A stretch of 64,000 bases of DNA from Myoxocephalus aenaeus. Taxonomy: Eukaryota; Chordata; Actinopteri; Perciformes; Cottidae. Positions within the stretch are counted from its first letter, which is position 1. Each line of letters begins with the position of its first letter. The notes under the pieces are model-generated. The model did not search any database. It saw nothing but the letters and a program-made list of their open reading frames with translations, and had not been told where the DNA came from. The position numbers and the translations under genes were made by a program. Below are positions 22,901-32,949 of the stretch, piece by piece. Location of the stretch: assembly GCA_038501785.1 (NCBI GenBank), contig JBAMJR010000086.1, positions 1,576,001-1,640,000 on the forward strand, given 5' to 3'.

Positions 22901-25900
22901 TAAACCGTGTTATCATTTGATTACATCGTTTCAGGACGAATTCAAGGTGTTCTTTTTTTTTTTTTTACTCTGGCTCTCCCTGACCAAGGAAATTCTTATT
23001 CCACTAACATGAAACACGACTCTGTCGCCACAAAGTACTCGCACCAATTTACATCTGAGATGTGCTCATGAATTCCTTTGGAAATGTGCCATTCAGCATG
23101 GAAAAAAACGAGAATCTTATTTGACCGATTAGTCGACTAGGTTAGCACATCAAAGTCAAAGTCAAAGTCAGTTTTATTTGTCACTTCTTCCATATTGTGC
23201 AAACATACAGAAGACCTGAAATTTCGTTTCTCTACTGTCTGAAAATAAAGTGAGTAGTGCAACATTAAAAAAAGTAAAAAATAGACAACATATAACATAT
23301 AAACATATAAACTAGACAACATATAAACATATAAACAACATATAACATATAACCAACATATAAACATATAAACTAGACAACATAGCATAAACAACATATA
23401 AACATAGTGCAGAAACATAAAGTGAATAGTGCACCAGTTAAGAAAAAGTAAAATATAGACAACATATAACATATAAACAGTGCAGAAACGTATAAACATA
23501 GTGCAAAAACATATAAACATAGTGCAAAAACATATAACATATAGTGCAAAAACAAATTTGGAAACTATTTAAGTGTGCGTTAATAGCAGCGGTCAGACAG
23601 TTTAGCAGCAGAGTCTAGATGTGGGAGTTGCGCATCCACTTTCTGTCCTATTCCTCATCTGTAGATTTCATTTAGATCTCTTCAGAGAGCCGCACACCGA
23701 CTACCAGCTCCTCTTCGTCGCTGCGTGTTCCTCGTCGCTCTGCATCCGTCAGTCAAGGCGGCGTTTGTACGCGTTCATCCTGTCTGTCTCTGTTTTTTTA
23801 ACAACTCCGTCTCTCCCCGTCTTGTCACAAAGGAGTACTTGAAGAGTCTCGGCAACAGCGAGTGCAGCCCGCAGACGTTTCTGGAAAACAGCGGCAGTTT
23901 AGATAAGCTGCTCATCATCATTCAGAACGAGGACATCGCGGCTCACGTGCACAAGGTACGAGCGCCGCCCCGCCGCCTGCTGATCTCGATCAAACAGAAA
24001 TAATAGCATCCTAATTGGATTTCAAACCTCCGTTGCTGGGGTTATATACGCATTTATTTTCTCCTCGCCCCTGCAGATCCCGGCTCTGGTGTCCCTGAAG
24101 AAGTTGCCCTCGGTGAGCTTCGCCGGAGTGGACACGCTGGACGACGTGAAGAACCACACCTACAACGAGCTCTTCGTGTCCGGCGGCTTCATGGTGTCGG
24201 ACGAGTTTGTCCTCAACCCCGACCTCATCTCGCAGGGTATAAGCTCCGCCGTTTTTCGTCCGACCAATCGGTGCGATTTTTTTTCGGATCGGTCGGACGG
24301 CACCTCACGGCTTTTTTTTTTTTCGTTTTGTTTGTGCAGATCGGTTGCAGGGGCTGCTGAGGTTCCTGGAGGAGCAGAGCACCCCGGAGCACCCCTGGCA
24401 GTGGAAGGTGCACTGCAAGTCCCAGAAGAAGCTTAAAGAACTCGGGAGGTCGGTATCGTGAGTAGGAGCTTCCCTCTAAAATAATGCTAATCATACTCAT
24501 CTTTACCAACTGGCGCTTGGACTTTTGAGCGCGTGCGAGTCCGCACCGTGGACACACGGCGTGAATCTCGCTTTTACCGTTTCCCCCCCCCCCGAAAGGT
24601 TGAACGCCAACGCCATGGGGCTGCTGAACCTCCTCACGGCTTATCAGAAGAAGCACCTGGTGGAGTTCCTCCCGTATCACGAGTGCGACACCCAGGCGCG
24701 CCAGGCGCCGGACCTGGATTGCCTGATCAAGCTCCAGGCTCAGCACACGCAGCAGCGGCACCTCATCTTCCTCACAGGTAAACGGCATTGAAACAATAGC
24801 CGCGTTGTTCTCCGACACGCCAGAGAGCGCCGAAAACAGAATGAACTGCGAGGAATCAAAAAAGACCCAGAGATGTGAACGCAGACTGCAGGTGTAACCA
24901 ACCGGCAAAAAACCCTAAACAGACCTCCATCATGATGATGATGAGGAGGGATTGTAATTATCTGTAAACTCATGTCTCATTATTCACAGACTACTTCATT
25001 GTGTTTGTATAAACCGTGTAAAGAAACAAGTCAAGTATTAAAAGCATTATAAAGAAACAAGAGTTGATTCGGCTGCAAAATATTGACTCCAATCTAAGAT
25101 TTTTAAGACTTCCTGCTTCTAAAAGCGAATTGACCTTCATTGTTTTAAATCCCTAGACTTGTAAATGGTGTTTGTTTGTTTTGTTTTTTTAAATCTGTGA
25201 ACTATTTGGGACAGTCACGTGATCACTCATCGCTCAAGCAAGTTACAAAACATTCAGAGGCCGGCCGTGATTACGTAATTTTCTGGCGCTCGAGCCGGCG
25301 AGTACAAACTAAACTTAACGGGGAAAACGAGGCGTACGGTAACGGAAACTCACCCGCGAGAGTCCGGCGTCCGCCGCGGCCGATCGGCTCCCGCAAACGG
25401 GCGTTTCGGCCTTTTTATCACGATAGCGTCTGTCTGACCATAAAAAAGAGCTCATATAGATATTGGAGTGATTATAAAATGTTTTGACAACTGTCTTTTG
25501 GCTTATTTGTTATTTTTTTTTATTTTATTTTTTTACAGAGAGGCCATTTGAGATGTTCCTCCAGTACTCTAGAAATGGAATCGTGATCGGGAGCATCGAC
25601 GACGTCATGAGCGGCTTCCACAGTCTGATTGGCTCCATCCATCACAATGAGCTTCCGACACCGCCCTCTACAGGTGGGGAGCGTCAACAGCAGGACTGTA
25701 ACCACTCAGGATTTCATGTCGTTTCACAGAGTAACTGCTGTTAAAATAAAAAATTTTGTTCCGTACCGCTTTCTTGCCACTTAAATATGTCCATAAAGTT
25801 GATTTGAATACACTTTTAGTGCCGTTAAAGCGTCTACAACACATTTGTTTGATAATATCTTTCACGTTTCTCTCTCTCTCTGCGTCTTTCCTGTTCTCCT

Positions 25901-27110
25901 AGTAGTGAATGACGAGTGTGTGGAGGAGGAGGACATGTCAATAGACTCTGACGACGACGAGGATGGCGCCGGCGAGCCGACCGCCGGGTCGGGACCGCCG
26001 GAGCAGAGCCGGGCCGGCGACAAGGGGAAGCCTCCGCTTCCGCCGCCGCCGGAGACGGAGACGTTCCGACCTCCGCTCCCGGAGCAGCTCGGCACCCCGG
26101 AAAGAACTCCGTCGCTGTCCGACTACAGCGCTCTCAAAACGGCCATCTCTCAGTTCAAGGCCACCAACCAGATGGGGATGGGGCCCCCGGACGTCGGCAG
26201 CTTGTCGCCGGGAGGTTTCCCCGTGAATCCCCACCAGAGCTTCCTGTGTCCCTCGTGGTCGTCCTACGCGGGCTCCTCCGGCTACGCCGCCTCCCCGGCC
26301 TACCCGGCCTACCCGGCGTCGCCCTGCAGCGGCGCCCAGGAGCAGGAGTACCGCCCGCAAGTCCCGGCGGCCGCGGCCCCCGCCACGATCCCGCCCCCGG
26401 CCGTCATGGCCAACCTGGCGTCCCTCCCCATGGAGGTCAAACCTCCCCCGCCGCCTCACCTCATGATGCTGGGCCACGCGTACGGCTCGGACACCGGAGG
26501 AGCCGGGGCCGCCGGGAACTCGCCGCTCGCCACCTCCCTCCCGTACGCGAACCACAACGACTCGGCCCAGCCGGCGTACATGGCCGGCGTTCCTCAAAAC
26601 GCTACCAACCCCGCGCAACACAACAGGACACCCGCGCGACCCGGGGACGGCCTGTGGGGCGCCGCTTGTCGGACCGCTAGCGGCCAGGGCGTCGTCACGC
26701 CTGGCCCCGCGAACCCCAGCGGGCTTCCTGCGACCGGGGAAACCCCCGGCAGGACTCAGGCGAACTGCCATAACAACCTCGGAGCCTCTGTGGGTATCCC
26801 CACAGCGGCCACCAGGGGGGGCTCAATACTCAGGCCTAAGATGCCGCCGCATCCAATGTGTGGCGTCGGCTACGGCGGTATCGGGGGCCTCCCCGGACAG
26901 ATGGATCACGGGCCGATGCGGGGCGGTATGGGTTTCGGTTCTCAGGGGAACTTTCGAGGTAGGGGACCCCCGCCGATGGGACTTTGGCCTCGGCCAGGAC
27001 GAGGACACGATCGGGGGGGCCCCTGCTCCTGGGGTTACCCGACAGGCAGGGGCGGAGCACAGGGTCACTACTCGGACTACACATACACTCACAATTATGC
27101 TCCCGAATAG
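14378..27110 (+). CDS. tasor: TASOR, transcription activation suppressor (HUSH complex scaffold; formerly FAM208A)
   Basis: TASOR holds together the HUSH complex with MPP8 and periphilin and directs H3K9me3 silencing of retroelements. Exons: 14378-14663, 15644-15789, 15927-16019, 16124-16196, 16727-16818, 16959-17093, 17242-17366, 17454-17485, 17706-17811, 17907-18010, 18132-18241, 18457-18529, 18672-18746, 19568-20443, 20973-21283, 21718-21820, 21912-22714, 23833-23955, 24077-24236, 24340-24448, 24599-24777, 25539-25673 and 25903-27110. They give 1818 residues, somewhat longer than human (1670). Strongly conserved stretches include FEDLVKIVSSFYLDSSSRGT, HNELLEKEFIEKRRE, WICEKGLSVGHSRI and LVSLKKLPSVSFAGVD. 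The start is the first ATG in good context (aaaATGG). The low-complexity central exons (Pro/Ala/Ser/Gly) diverge. All junctions keep frame. Exon 1 joins exon 2 directly, leaving out a ~40-residue segment present in human. Confidence 0.92.
15644..18746 (+). other. tasor: tasor exons for the pseudo-PARP and SPOC-like domains
   Basis: Residues about 96-360 (LYQFLPPDSREFEDLV to the YTVWSGPLVNKGQELF region) correspond to the catalytically dead PARP-like domain known in TASOR. Residues about 340-483 (LPFKLREKLEMSRGMQLDQVK to LQALFIFQESRMVVKY) fit the following SPOC-like domain. Domain names come from published human TASOR architecture; borders here are approximate. Confidence 0.65.
18865..19516 (+). 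mobile_element. hAT-like non-autonomous element, copy A (tasor intron), interrupted by a SINE
   Basis: The element begins CAGGATTCTTACGG and ends GCATGAACCCTG, inverted termini (CAGGRTTC / GAACCCTG) typical of hAT elements. Several 'gtcatggaaa' motifs lie near both ends. An uninterrupted copy of the same unit lies at 59681-60090. No clear 8-bp target duplication remains. There is no coding capacity. Confidence 0.7.
19075..19293 (-). mobile_element. tRNA-derived SINE nested in the hAT-like element
   Basis: Relative to the copy at 59.7 kb, about 219 bp are inserted here, with ATAA on both sides (19071-19074 and 19294-19297). On the minus strand the insert starts with a pol III A box GTAGCTCAGGGGG (19284-19272) and a B box GGCTCGATCCC (19239-19229). 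It then runs through a body with 'ggtcaaatgcagagaag' and an 'aataaagtg' 3' end, a build common in fish tRNA SINEs. It is present as one copy in this window. Confidence 0.8.
23150..23570 (-). repeat. LINE 3'-tail-like repeat with internal minisatellite
   Basis: On the minus strand the segment ends in 'gtgacaaataaaactgac' followed by a (TTTGAC)n tail (23153-23170 on +), the usual 3' end of L2/CR1-like fish LINEs. From 23284 to 23550 it consists of variant units of 'aacatataaacat' with 'agtgcaaaa' spacers. It lies in a tasor intron (22715-23832). The 5' end and target duplication were not found. Confidence 0.55.
23833..24777 (+). other. tasor: tasor exons for the C-terminal PIN-like domain
   Basis: Exons 18-21 encode residues about 1182-1371: NSECSPQTFLENSGSLDKLL, IIQNEDIAAHVHKIPALVSL, DDVKNHTYNELFVSGGF and LLNLLTAYQKKHLVEFLPYH. 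This is one of the best conserved blocks against human TASOR and corresponds to its PIN-like fold. Confidence 0.6.
25903..27110 (+). other. tasor: tasor last exon: acidic, Pro-rich and RGG-like tail
   Basis: This exon of about 400 codons opens with an acidic patch (DSDDDEDGAG), continues Pro/Ala/Tyr-rich, and ends in a Gly/Arg tail (FRGRGPPPMG, GRGHDRGGP, TYTHNYAPE-stop). It looks disordered. The long minus-strand frame opposite it is a product of GC-rich codons, not a gene. Confidence 0.6.
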
Positions 27111-27248
27111 ACAATCAAAACATGACCGAAGGGCAACGCAGAACGCCGAACTCCAGAGACTCTTAAAAGCTGGCTGAATGTAAATATTTCCTTATCATGA
27201 ACGCATTGATTTGAATCAGAAAAATATGGAATCCTGGTTTTCTACATT

Positions 27249-27254
27249 AATAAA
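27249..27254 (+). promoter_or_regulatory. Polyadenylation signal AATAAA of tasor (proximal)
   Basis: AATAAA lies 139 nt after the stop. A second AATAAA (27589-27594), followed by T- and GT-rich sequence, could end a longer transcript. Confidence 0.55.
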
Positions 27255-27742
27255 AATAATCGATACAGGCAGTGCCGAGTGTCCTCCCGTGGTGTGAACT
27301 GTACGTTACGCTCTTTCCATGTGAACTATTTGAGACCCTGTTCAAAACCACTATATTTATATTTGCCACCAAATGGTAATGGCCTTCCAGCTTCTCGGAA
27401 TTGAACACGTTATTTCTGTTTGTCCAGGTTTTGAAACGGTTTGTGAACAACGGTGTGGAGAGGCTGATATTTTTTTAAGGAGAGTGAAAAAGAAAAAGAA
27501 ATCAAGTGAATGAAATTTCGCTTTTGCTGTTGGGTTTTCTTTTTTTCTTCTTCTTTTACCTGTTTTGGTTGTCCTAAATTCTATTAAAAATAAAAACATT
27601 TCAAATCTTATTTGTGTGATCGGTTTGATGACGGTGTCAAGCAAACTATTAAAAATATAAATCACAGCTGTCTTACTGTCCTTTCACTCAAAACCCCCGA
27701 CTTCATTCAACAACCTACACGTTGTTTTTATGTGCAGTACAA

Positions 27743-27820
27743 AGGTGGATGAGTTAACCCCAAAATAACATGTTTTATATAATGTATATAACACGTTATT
27801 TTGAGGTTAACTCATCCACC

Positions 27821-27821
<1 letters not shown>
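27743..27821. repeat. 79-bp near-perfect inverted repeat (hairpin)
   Basis: Two 32-nt arms (27743-27774 and 27790-27821) starting AGGTGGATGAGTTAACC pair at 30 of 32 positions around a 15-nt AT-rich loop. A (TA)n array follows at 27822-27848. It lies about 630 bp after the tasor stop. It could be a tiny foldback element or a hairpin RNA source. Confidence 0.9.
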
Positions 27822-27851
<30 letters not shown>

Positions 27852-28194
27852 CGAAGATGCTGCTATTTAAACATGCAAATACGGGTCAGATAAGAGAGAA
27901 GCTGTGTTGTTCATAAAACGAGTGTATTAAAGAGCCTTTAAACTCAAAATAATTTGTGACCATGACAAGGCACTGCGGTAGAAATCGGTTAAATCCATCG
28001 TCTCCAGCAGGGTAAGCTGCCTGTGGAGAGCCGTGTGGAGGAAAGGCAGCACTTTAAAAGCCCTTTGAGACTCCGTGCTGAGTGCCATTGGCCCCTCAAC
28101 CCGACCACCACTGAAAGGATCATTAGGAGGGTCCTCTCCGTGTGGGTTTATTGTAGTGTTGTTGTAACCCTGTGGAGGTTCTGGTTCAATAAAT

Positions 28195-28210
28195 CCACCA
28201 GGGGGCGCTG
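28195..28210 (+). promoter_or_regulatory. Candidate CTCF site
   Basis: CCACCAGGGGGCGCTG matches the vertebrate CTCF core throughout. It lies about 1.1 kb downstream of the tasor stop, between the gene-dense left part and the gene-poor right part. Binding is inferred from the motif only. Confidence 0.6.
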
Positions 28211-31200
28211 TTTCCCCTCTTAAAGCGTTAACCTATTTACCACGTTATCTCCAGAGCCTCCTGTGCCAGTGGTGCATTAGATGTGCCACGGTAACTCTGG
28301 AGAGCTGAGAGGGCATTTTCCCCCTCATTAAATCAGTTGCAGTTTATACCCATCACACAAACACGAAGAAAGATATATATATATTTTTTTTTAAATGTAT
28401 TTATTCGCCTGCATCCTCCTACTACACACAGTTGCCTTTATACCTGGAATACTTAACCCCAAACACACCATGAGTCCATTGAGCTGCATGTTAGAGAGGT
28501 TGTGTTCAATGTCCACGGGATCCGCAGGTTATTGATGGAGGGAAAACACACTGATCAATGAAATATTTACAATTCAATGAAAAAACTGAATGTACAATAG
28601 ATATTCAAACAAAAGTGACACATAATAAATTTAAGGAAGTAATTGTATTATTGTGTGTGTGTATTGTGTACATTTGTGACAAAATGTAACGAAATATTTA
28701 ATTAAAACTAGTAGGAACGGATTTCTTTTCATGGGCCTTGAACGCAACACTCGACCAGTTGACGTTAAATTGAAAAAGCGAATGTGGACCAACGGCCATT
28801 TCCCAATATGTTTATCTCAATATGCTTTTATTTCAAAGGTTCTCGTCTACCTGATGGATGTAAGTCCAATATTTTACTTCTGTTTAAGTTCTACATCAAC
28901 TCTCGCGGGATAAATCTGTCTTTTTAACAGCTAAATACTCACAGCTAACGTTAGCTTAAACAACTTTAGCTAACTAGCATTAGCTTAACTAGCTAGCTAA
29001 CTAATGCTAGTTGCTGACTTTGTGTCAGTTGGCCGTCAGGTGTTGGACCGGTAACAAACAGTAGGTTTATCAGATGGTTTATCTTTCCTATCCTACACTT
29101 TAGAAGCATATTGTGTGTGTTTTTTACTACACAACGTGTATTTTACAGCTAACTAGCGTTAGTTACATTGCATATTAGGATTTTACATTAAAGGGAGATC
29201 CTACAGGTGGATAGGGTGAATAAATAAATAACTAACGCTAATAGATATCACCATGAAACTTCCCCAATTTAATATTATAATAAGACAATAATGTACAATT
29301 CTGTGCTAATTTGTAGACATTTCTAGAAGAGGGAATTATGGATAATATCTTTGTATCGGTCAGAAATTAAACAGCCATTAACTAAACAGATTTCCCCATG
29401 TTTTTAGTAATACATGTAGTATAAATGAGGCTCTGAATGACCAGAGGCTCTGGTAGAAAGCTTCATTGGCCAGTGCATGAAAAACATTTTTTGTTTCTAG
29501 CCTTAAACATCACGATGAGCTTATAAAATGTACTACATTAGCGCCGCCCGACCCCCATCATGTTGCAGAGACGTGTATGAGTTATGAGCGCTTCCTCCAA
29601 ACTGCTAACATGGTTTCATTTAAATAGCTTTTCAAGAAAGCTTCTGTGAAAGTCCAAAAAGTTAATACGAACCTGTGTAGCAGAATAGTTACAAAAATAA
29701 ATATATTTTTTAACTACTCCATTAATCATCTGATGACGGGTTTATCCGGCAACCCTTGACGGGACCCCTACCCTTGTGTTTGGAACCACAGGACGACTTA
29801 ACTGAATATGAAGTTGTTCATATTAGCTTCAGTTTATAAACAGCATTTTAGCTGCTTATGGATTGATGCGTCTGTATTAACAATCGTCATAAATACCGAC
29901 TACCAATATATTCTGCAGAACCAGAACTCAAAGTGCTTTTTACTGATATTACTCCTCTACTTTTACTGAGTTAGGATTTTGAATGAAGGAACTTTAAACT
30001 TGTAATAGAGTATTTTTATCTTTCTCCATTGTTACATTGGTGCCTTTTTACTTTAATAAATTTGATTCCGGTCTTAAAATAAAACCAATCATTGTATTAA
30101 AGCACACGGAGGAAGTGTCACGTAACTGAGTGCCACTTCTCTTGCCTCAGATTGTGGAAAACCTCAAGTTTCCACTGCTTGTTTGTTTTTTAGTTCGCAG
30201 CTATAAGGCAACAGAGGTAATAAAGATTGCTTATTTATAGCCTCCTATATCTTTGTGAATATTAGAAGTATTGGTCCCGACCTCACTTGCTCACTGTTAT
30301 CGCCCGGCGGCTTCACACCCGCTGCCCGGAGGCTAAAGTTCAGGAATGAACAATAAGAAATAAAAAGTAGAGGCAGAGGGCTCTGTTGAGACGGACCACC
30401 TCACACTCGTAGTGGGTCATGATTGAGAGGGATTATTTTTCTATGTGTGTGTGTGTGTGTGTATATACATATGCAGTGTTTTCATAGGAAAATGATGCAT
30501 ATTATACAAGGAATTATCATGTAAGAAATAACAGAATCAGACTCTTTTTATTTATCATTTATTTATGCATGGACACTTAATTACGTAGCAACCTATATAA
30601 AATGATGTTCTCTACAAAAATATGTGTCCCATCATGCAATAAAAATACTTGTTTTGTACAAAAATGTAAGCTTTAAAATGAGATGTTTGAGTTTTACGCA
30701 TATTTTGTTTATAATATCGTCAATTGCAATTATTTTGGCCAGAAAAAACGTTAATATCGTCCCATGCCTGATTAGACATACGAGTGACACCGTAATGGTG
30801 GCGCTACAGGACAAAGTCAGGGGTCTTTACCCAAAGTTTGTGCCACTCGGTCCAGCTGTCATCAAGATGTTTTGGTAACAGCCATGAACGTCAACCTGCC
30901 GGTTCTGAGAGAGGATCAGCGGAGTCGACACGTTTCATCCCGTTGGGACCCTGAATGTTCAAAATGTCATCGCTCTCCATCCTGACATCCAGTGAAACAG
31001 AAGTTGGAGCAGCTTCAGCTTCCGTTCTGTTACGGGAAATGTAATATTTGAGCCGTGTACAGTTACAAGAGGGATTTATTTCAAGTCCTTTGCATCTGAT
31101 TGGAGACAAACAGACATATATTGTTAAATATGTCCACAACATGACTGGGGCTGTGATCTAAAAGGGTTTAAAAAGGAATTATCTCAAAGTAGTGGACCAA

Positions 31201-31538
31201 CTGAAAGGAATTATGGAAAGAAAAAACTTCACCATAAATTACATTATTGATTATCACTGACACTATAAGACTCCTCTACCGTCTCTGACAGTACATGTCT
31301 TTTTTTTAATGGAAATAATAAAGCCATATTTCACCAGAGTTCATCGTTTTCTTTTAGTGTGACAGATCATAATAACAAAGGAGGCGGCGTTTACCGCACG
31401 GTACAATAAAGCTGGTGGGAGAAATGATACGGGCGGAGCACAGGGGGAGGATAAAACGACAAGAGGATGTTGAAGGAGAGCAGTCATGAGAGCAAACAGC
31501 ATCAAAGTAAAGACGCTTTGAGTCATTGTGCTTGTCAG
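28211..31538. other. Intergenic, AT-rich, no gene seen
   Basis: No splice-linked coding signal or long frame was found. It contains a cluster of GCTAAC/GCTAGC words (28930-29170), which are common in fish spacers, and a short (GT)n at 30444-30462. Confidence 0.65.
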
Positions 31539-31551
31539 ATCCCATAATATC

Positions 31552-32264
31552 CAGTGTTTCCCCTACCGTTATAATAGGGGGGCGGGGCGCAAATGGGATT
31601 TGCTGCTTTAAGGGTCCGTGTACTTTGCGGCCAACGGATTTTGTTTTTTGAAATGAGAAAACCAAAATCGGGAAACGAGCCATTTTCCGTTTTTTGTTTT
31701 GATAATAGAAAACGGAAAACGAAAAAACGACCCGTTATCTGATTTTCTTTGATGTGCTTAAACATGGACATCGAGAATTAAAATACTGCGTGGAAATCTT
31801 CTTTCTCAATTTTGCGTAGGTTTTTGTGTTGCGACCCGGAAGTTGCTCCCACGAGGTTGACAGTCACATTCATGTCAGCAGAGGGCGCACTGCTATTTGA
31901 CTCCAATGGAAAGTTTCGTGTTGTTTCGAGGACCCAAACGGGTGACAATGGGGTACATCCCGCGAGGAAATATGTATTAAGAGACATGAGACGTCCTTTT
32001 CCTCTAACTCAATATTAGTTATTTTTTGATTAACTTTATTTAAATTTAAACACAGTGATAGCACTTTTCTTTTTTTGTCTGATGGAGCGATCTGGTTTAC
32101 TTGAAAGGGATTGCAATGCTCTGTATTCTATTGTTTATAAAAGCACAGATAGAGTCACTAGTACTGTGTGGTATTACTTTGTAGTACTGTGAGGTACCAC
32201 TATGTAGTATGTCTGTCCGTGTGTTCGGGGGGGGCCTGAAGCCGTAAACCTAGGGGAAACACTG
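31552..32264. mobile_element. hAT-like non-autonomous DNA element with CAGTGTTTCCCCTA termini
   Basis: The left end starts CAGTGTTTCCCCTACCG and the right end finishes TAGGGGAAACACTG, a perfect 14-nt inverted terminus with the CAGTG start frequent in hAT elements. Near-identical 13-mers (ATCCCATAATaTC at 31539-31551 and ATCCCATAATgTC at 32267-32279) flank it, the right one offset by two bases. The inside has no protein and several A/C-rich 'aaaacggaaaacg' words. Confidence 0.75.
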
Positions 32265-32634
32265 ATATCCCATAATGTCCAGGTAAACTCGCATCACGGC
32301 CCCAGAAAGACGGCGATACCGCTTCCATCATGCTGCATGGCTTTGATAAGGATGTATCACTGCTTATGCTTTTTTTAATTTTTATGTGTGTGTTTGTTTG
32401 CTTGATTATTCATGTGCATTGTGCCCCACAGGGATCGAACTGAGACCAGAACCCCGGTGCACACGTCAGGGGATCCAGCTGCTGCCTCCTGCTTTAGAAA
32501 CACAGAAAACAGCCTGCGTTCGCATCCAAGTGCAGAGGTATGATAAACAGCCCGTTGTCTGGTGTGCAGCAGTCCATTTATTTAACTCCCTTTTTTTGTT
32601 GTTGGAGGAAGCGACCAGCTCGCCTCCCAAAAAA

Positions 32635-32937
32635 AAACCCAGACCCACAGTTAAATCCCAGACCCACAGTTAAACCCCAGACCCACAGTTAGACCCCAGA
32701 CCCACGATTAAACCCAGACCCACAGTTAAACCCCAGACCCACAGTTGAACCCCAGACCCACAGTTAAACCCCAGACCCATAGTTAAACCCCAGACCCATA
32801 GTTAAACCCCAGACCCACGGTTAAACCCCAGACCCACAGTTAAACCCCAGACCTACAGTTAAACCCCAGACCTACAGTTAAACCCCAGACCCACAGTTAA
32901 ACCATAGACCCACAGTTAAACCCCAGACCTACAGTTA
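32635..32937 (+). repeat. 19-bp minisatellite, about 16 copies
   Basis: The unit is AGACCCACAGTTAAACCCC, with single-base variants (cat, cgg, cct, ttg). It continues without spacers until an AT-rich end. The variants are spread through the array. Confidence 0.95.
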
Positions 32938-32949
32938 AATTAGAATAAA

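Noticed and set aside
25938..26771. Minus-strand 277-codon frame opposite the tasor last exon
   Set aside because: An Arg/Gly-rich shadow of a GC-rich exon; the tasor frame is supported by splice phase and homology of the preceding exons.
26806..26820. CCACCAGGGGGGGC, CTCF-like, inside the tasor last exon
   Set aside because: It lies in coding sequence and lacks the GGGGGCG core spacing; a chance match in GC-rich DNA is likely.
32635..32937. CRISPR-like array
   Set aside because: The 19-bp units are contiguous without unique spacers, in a vertebrate genome; it is a minisatellite.
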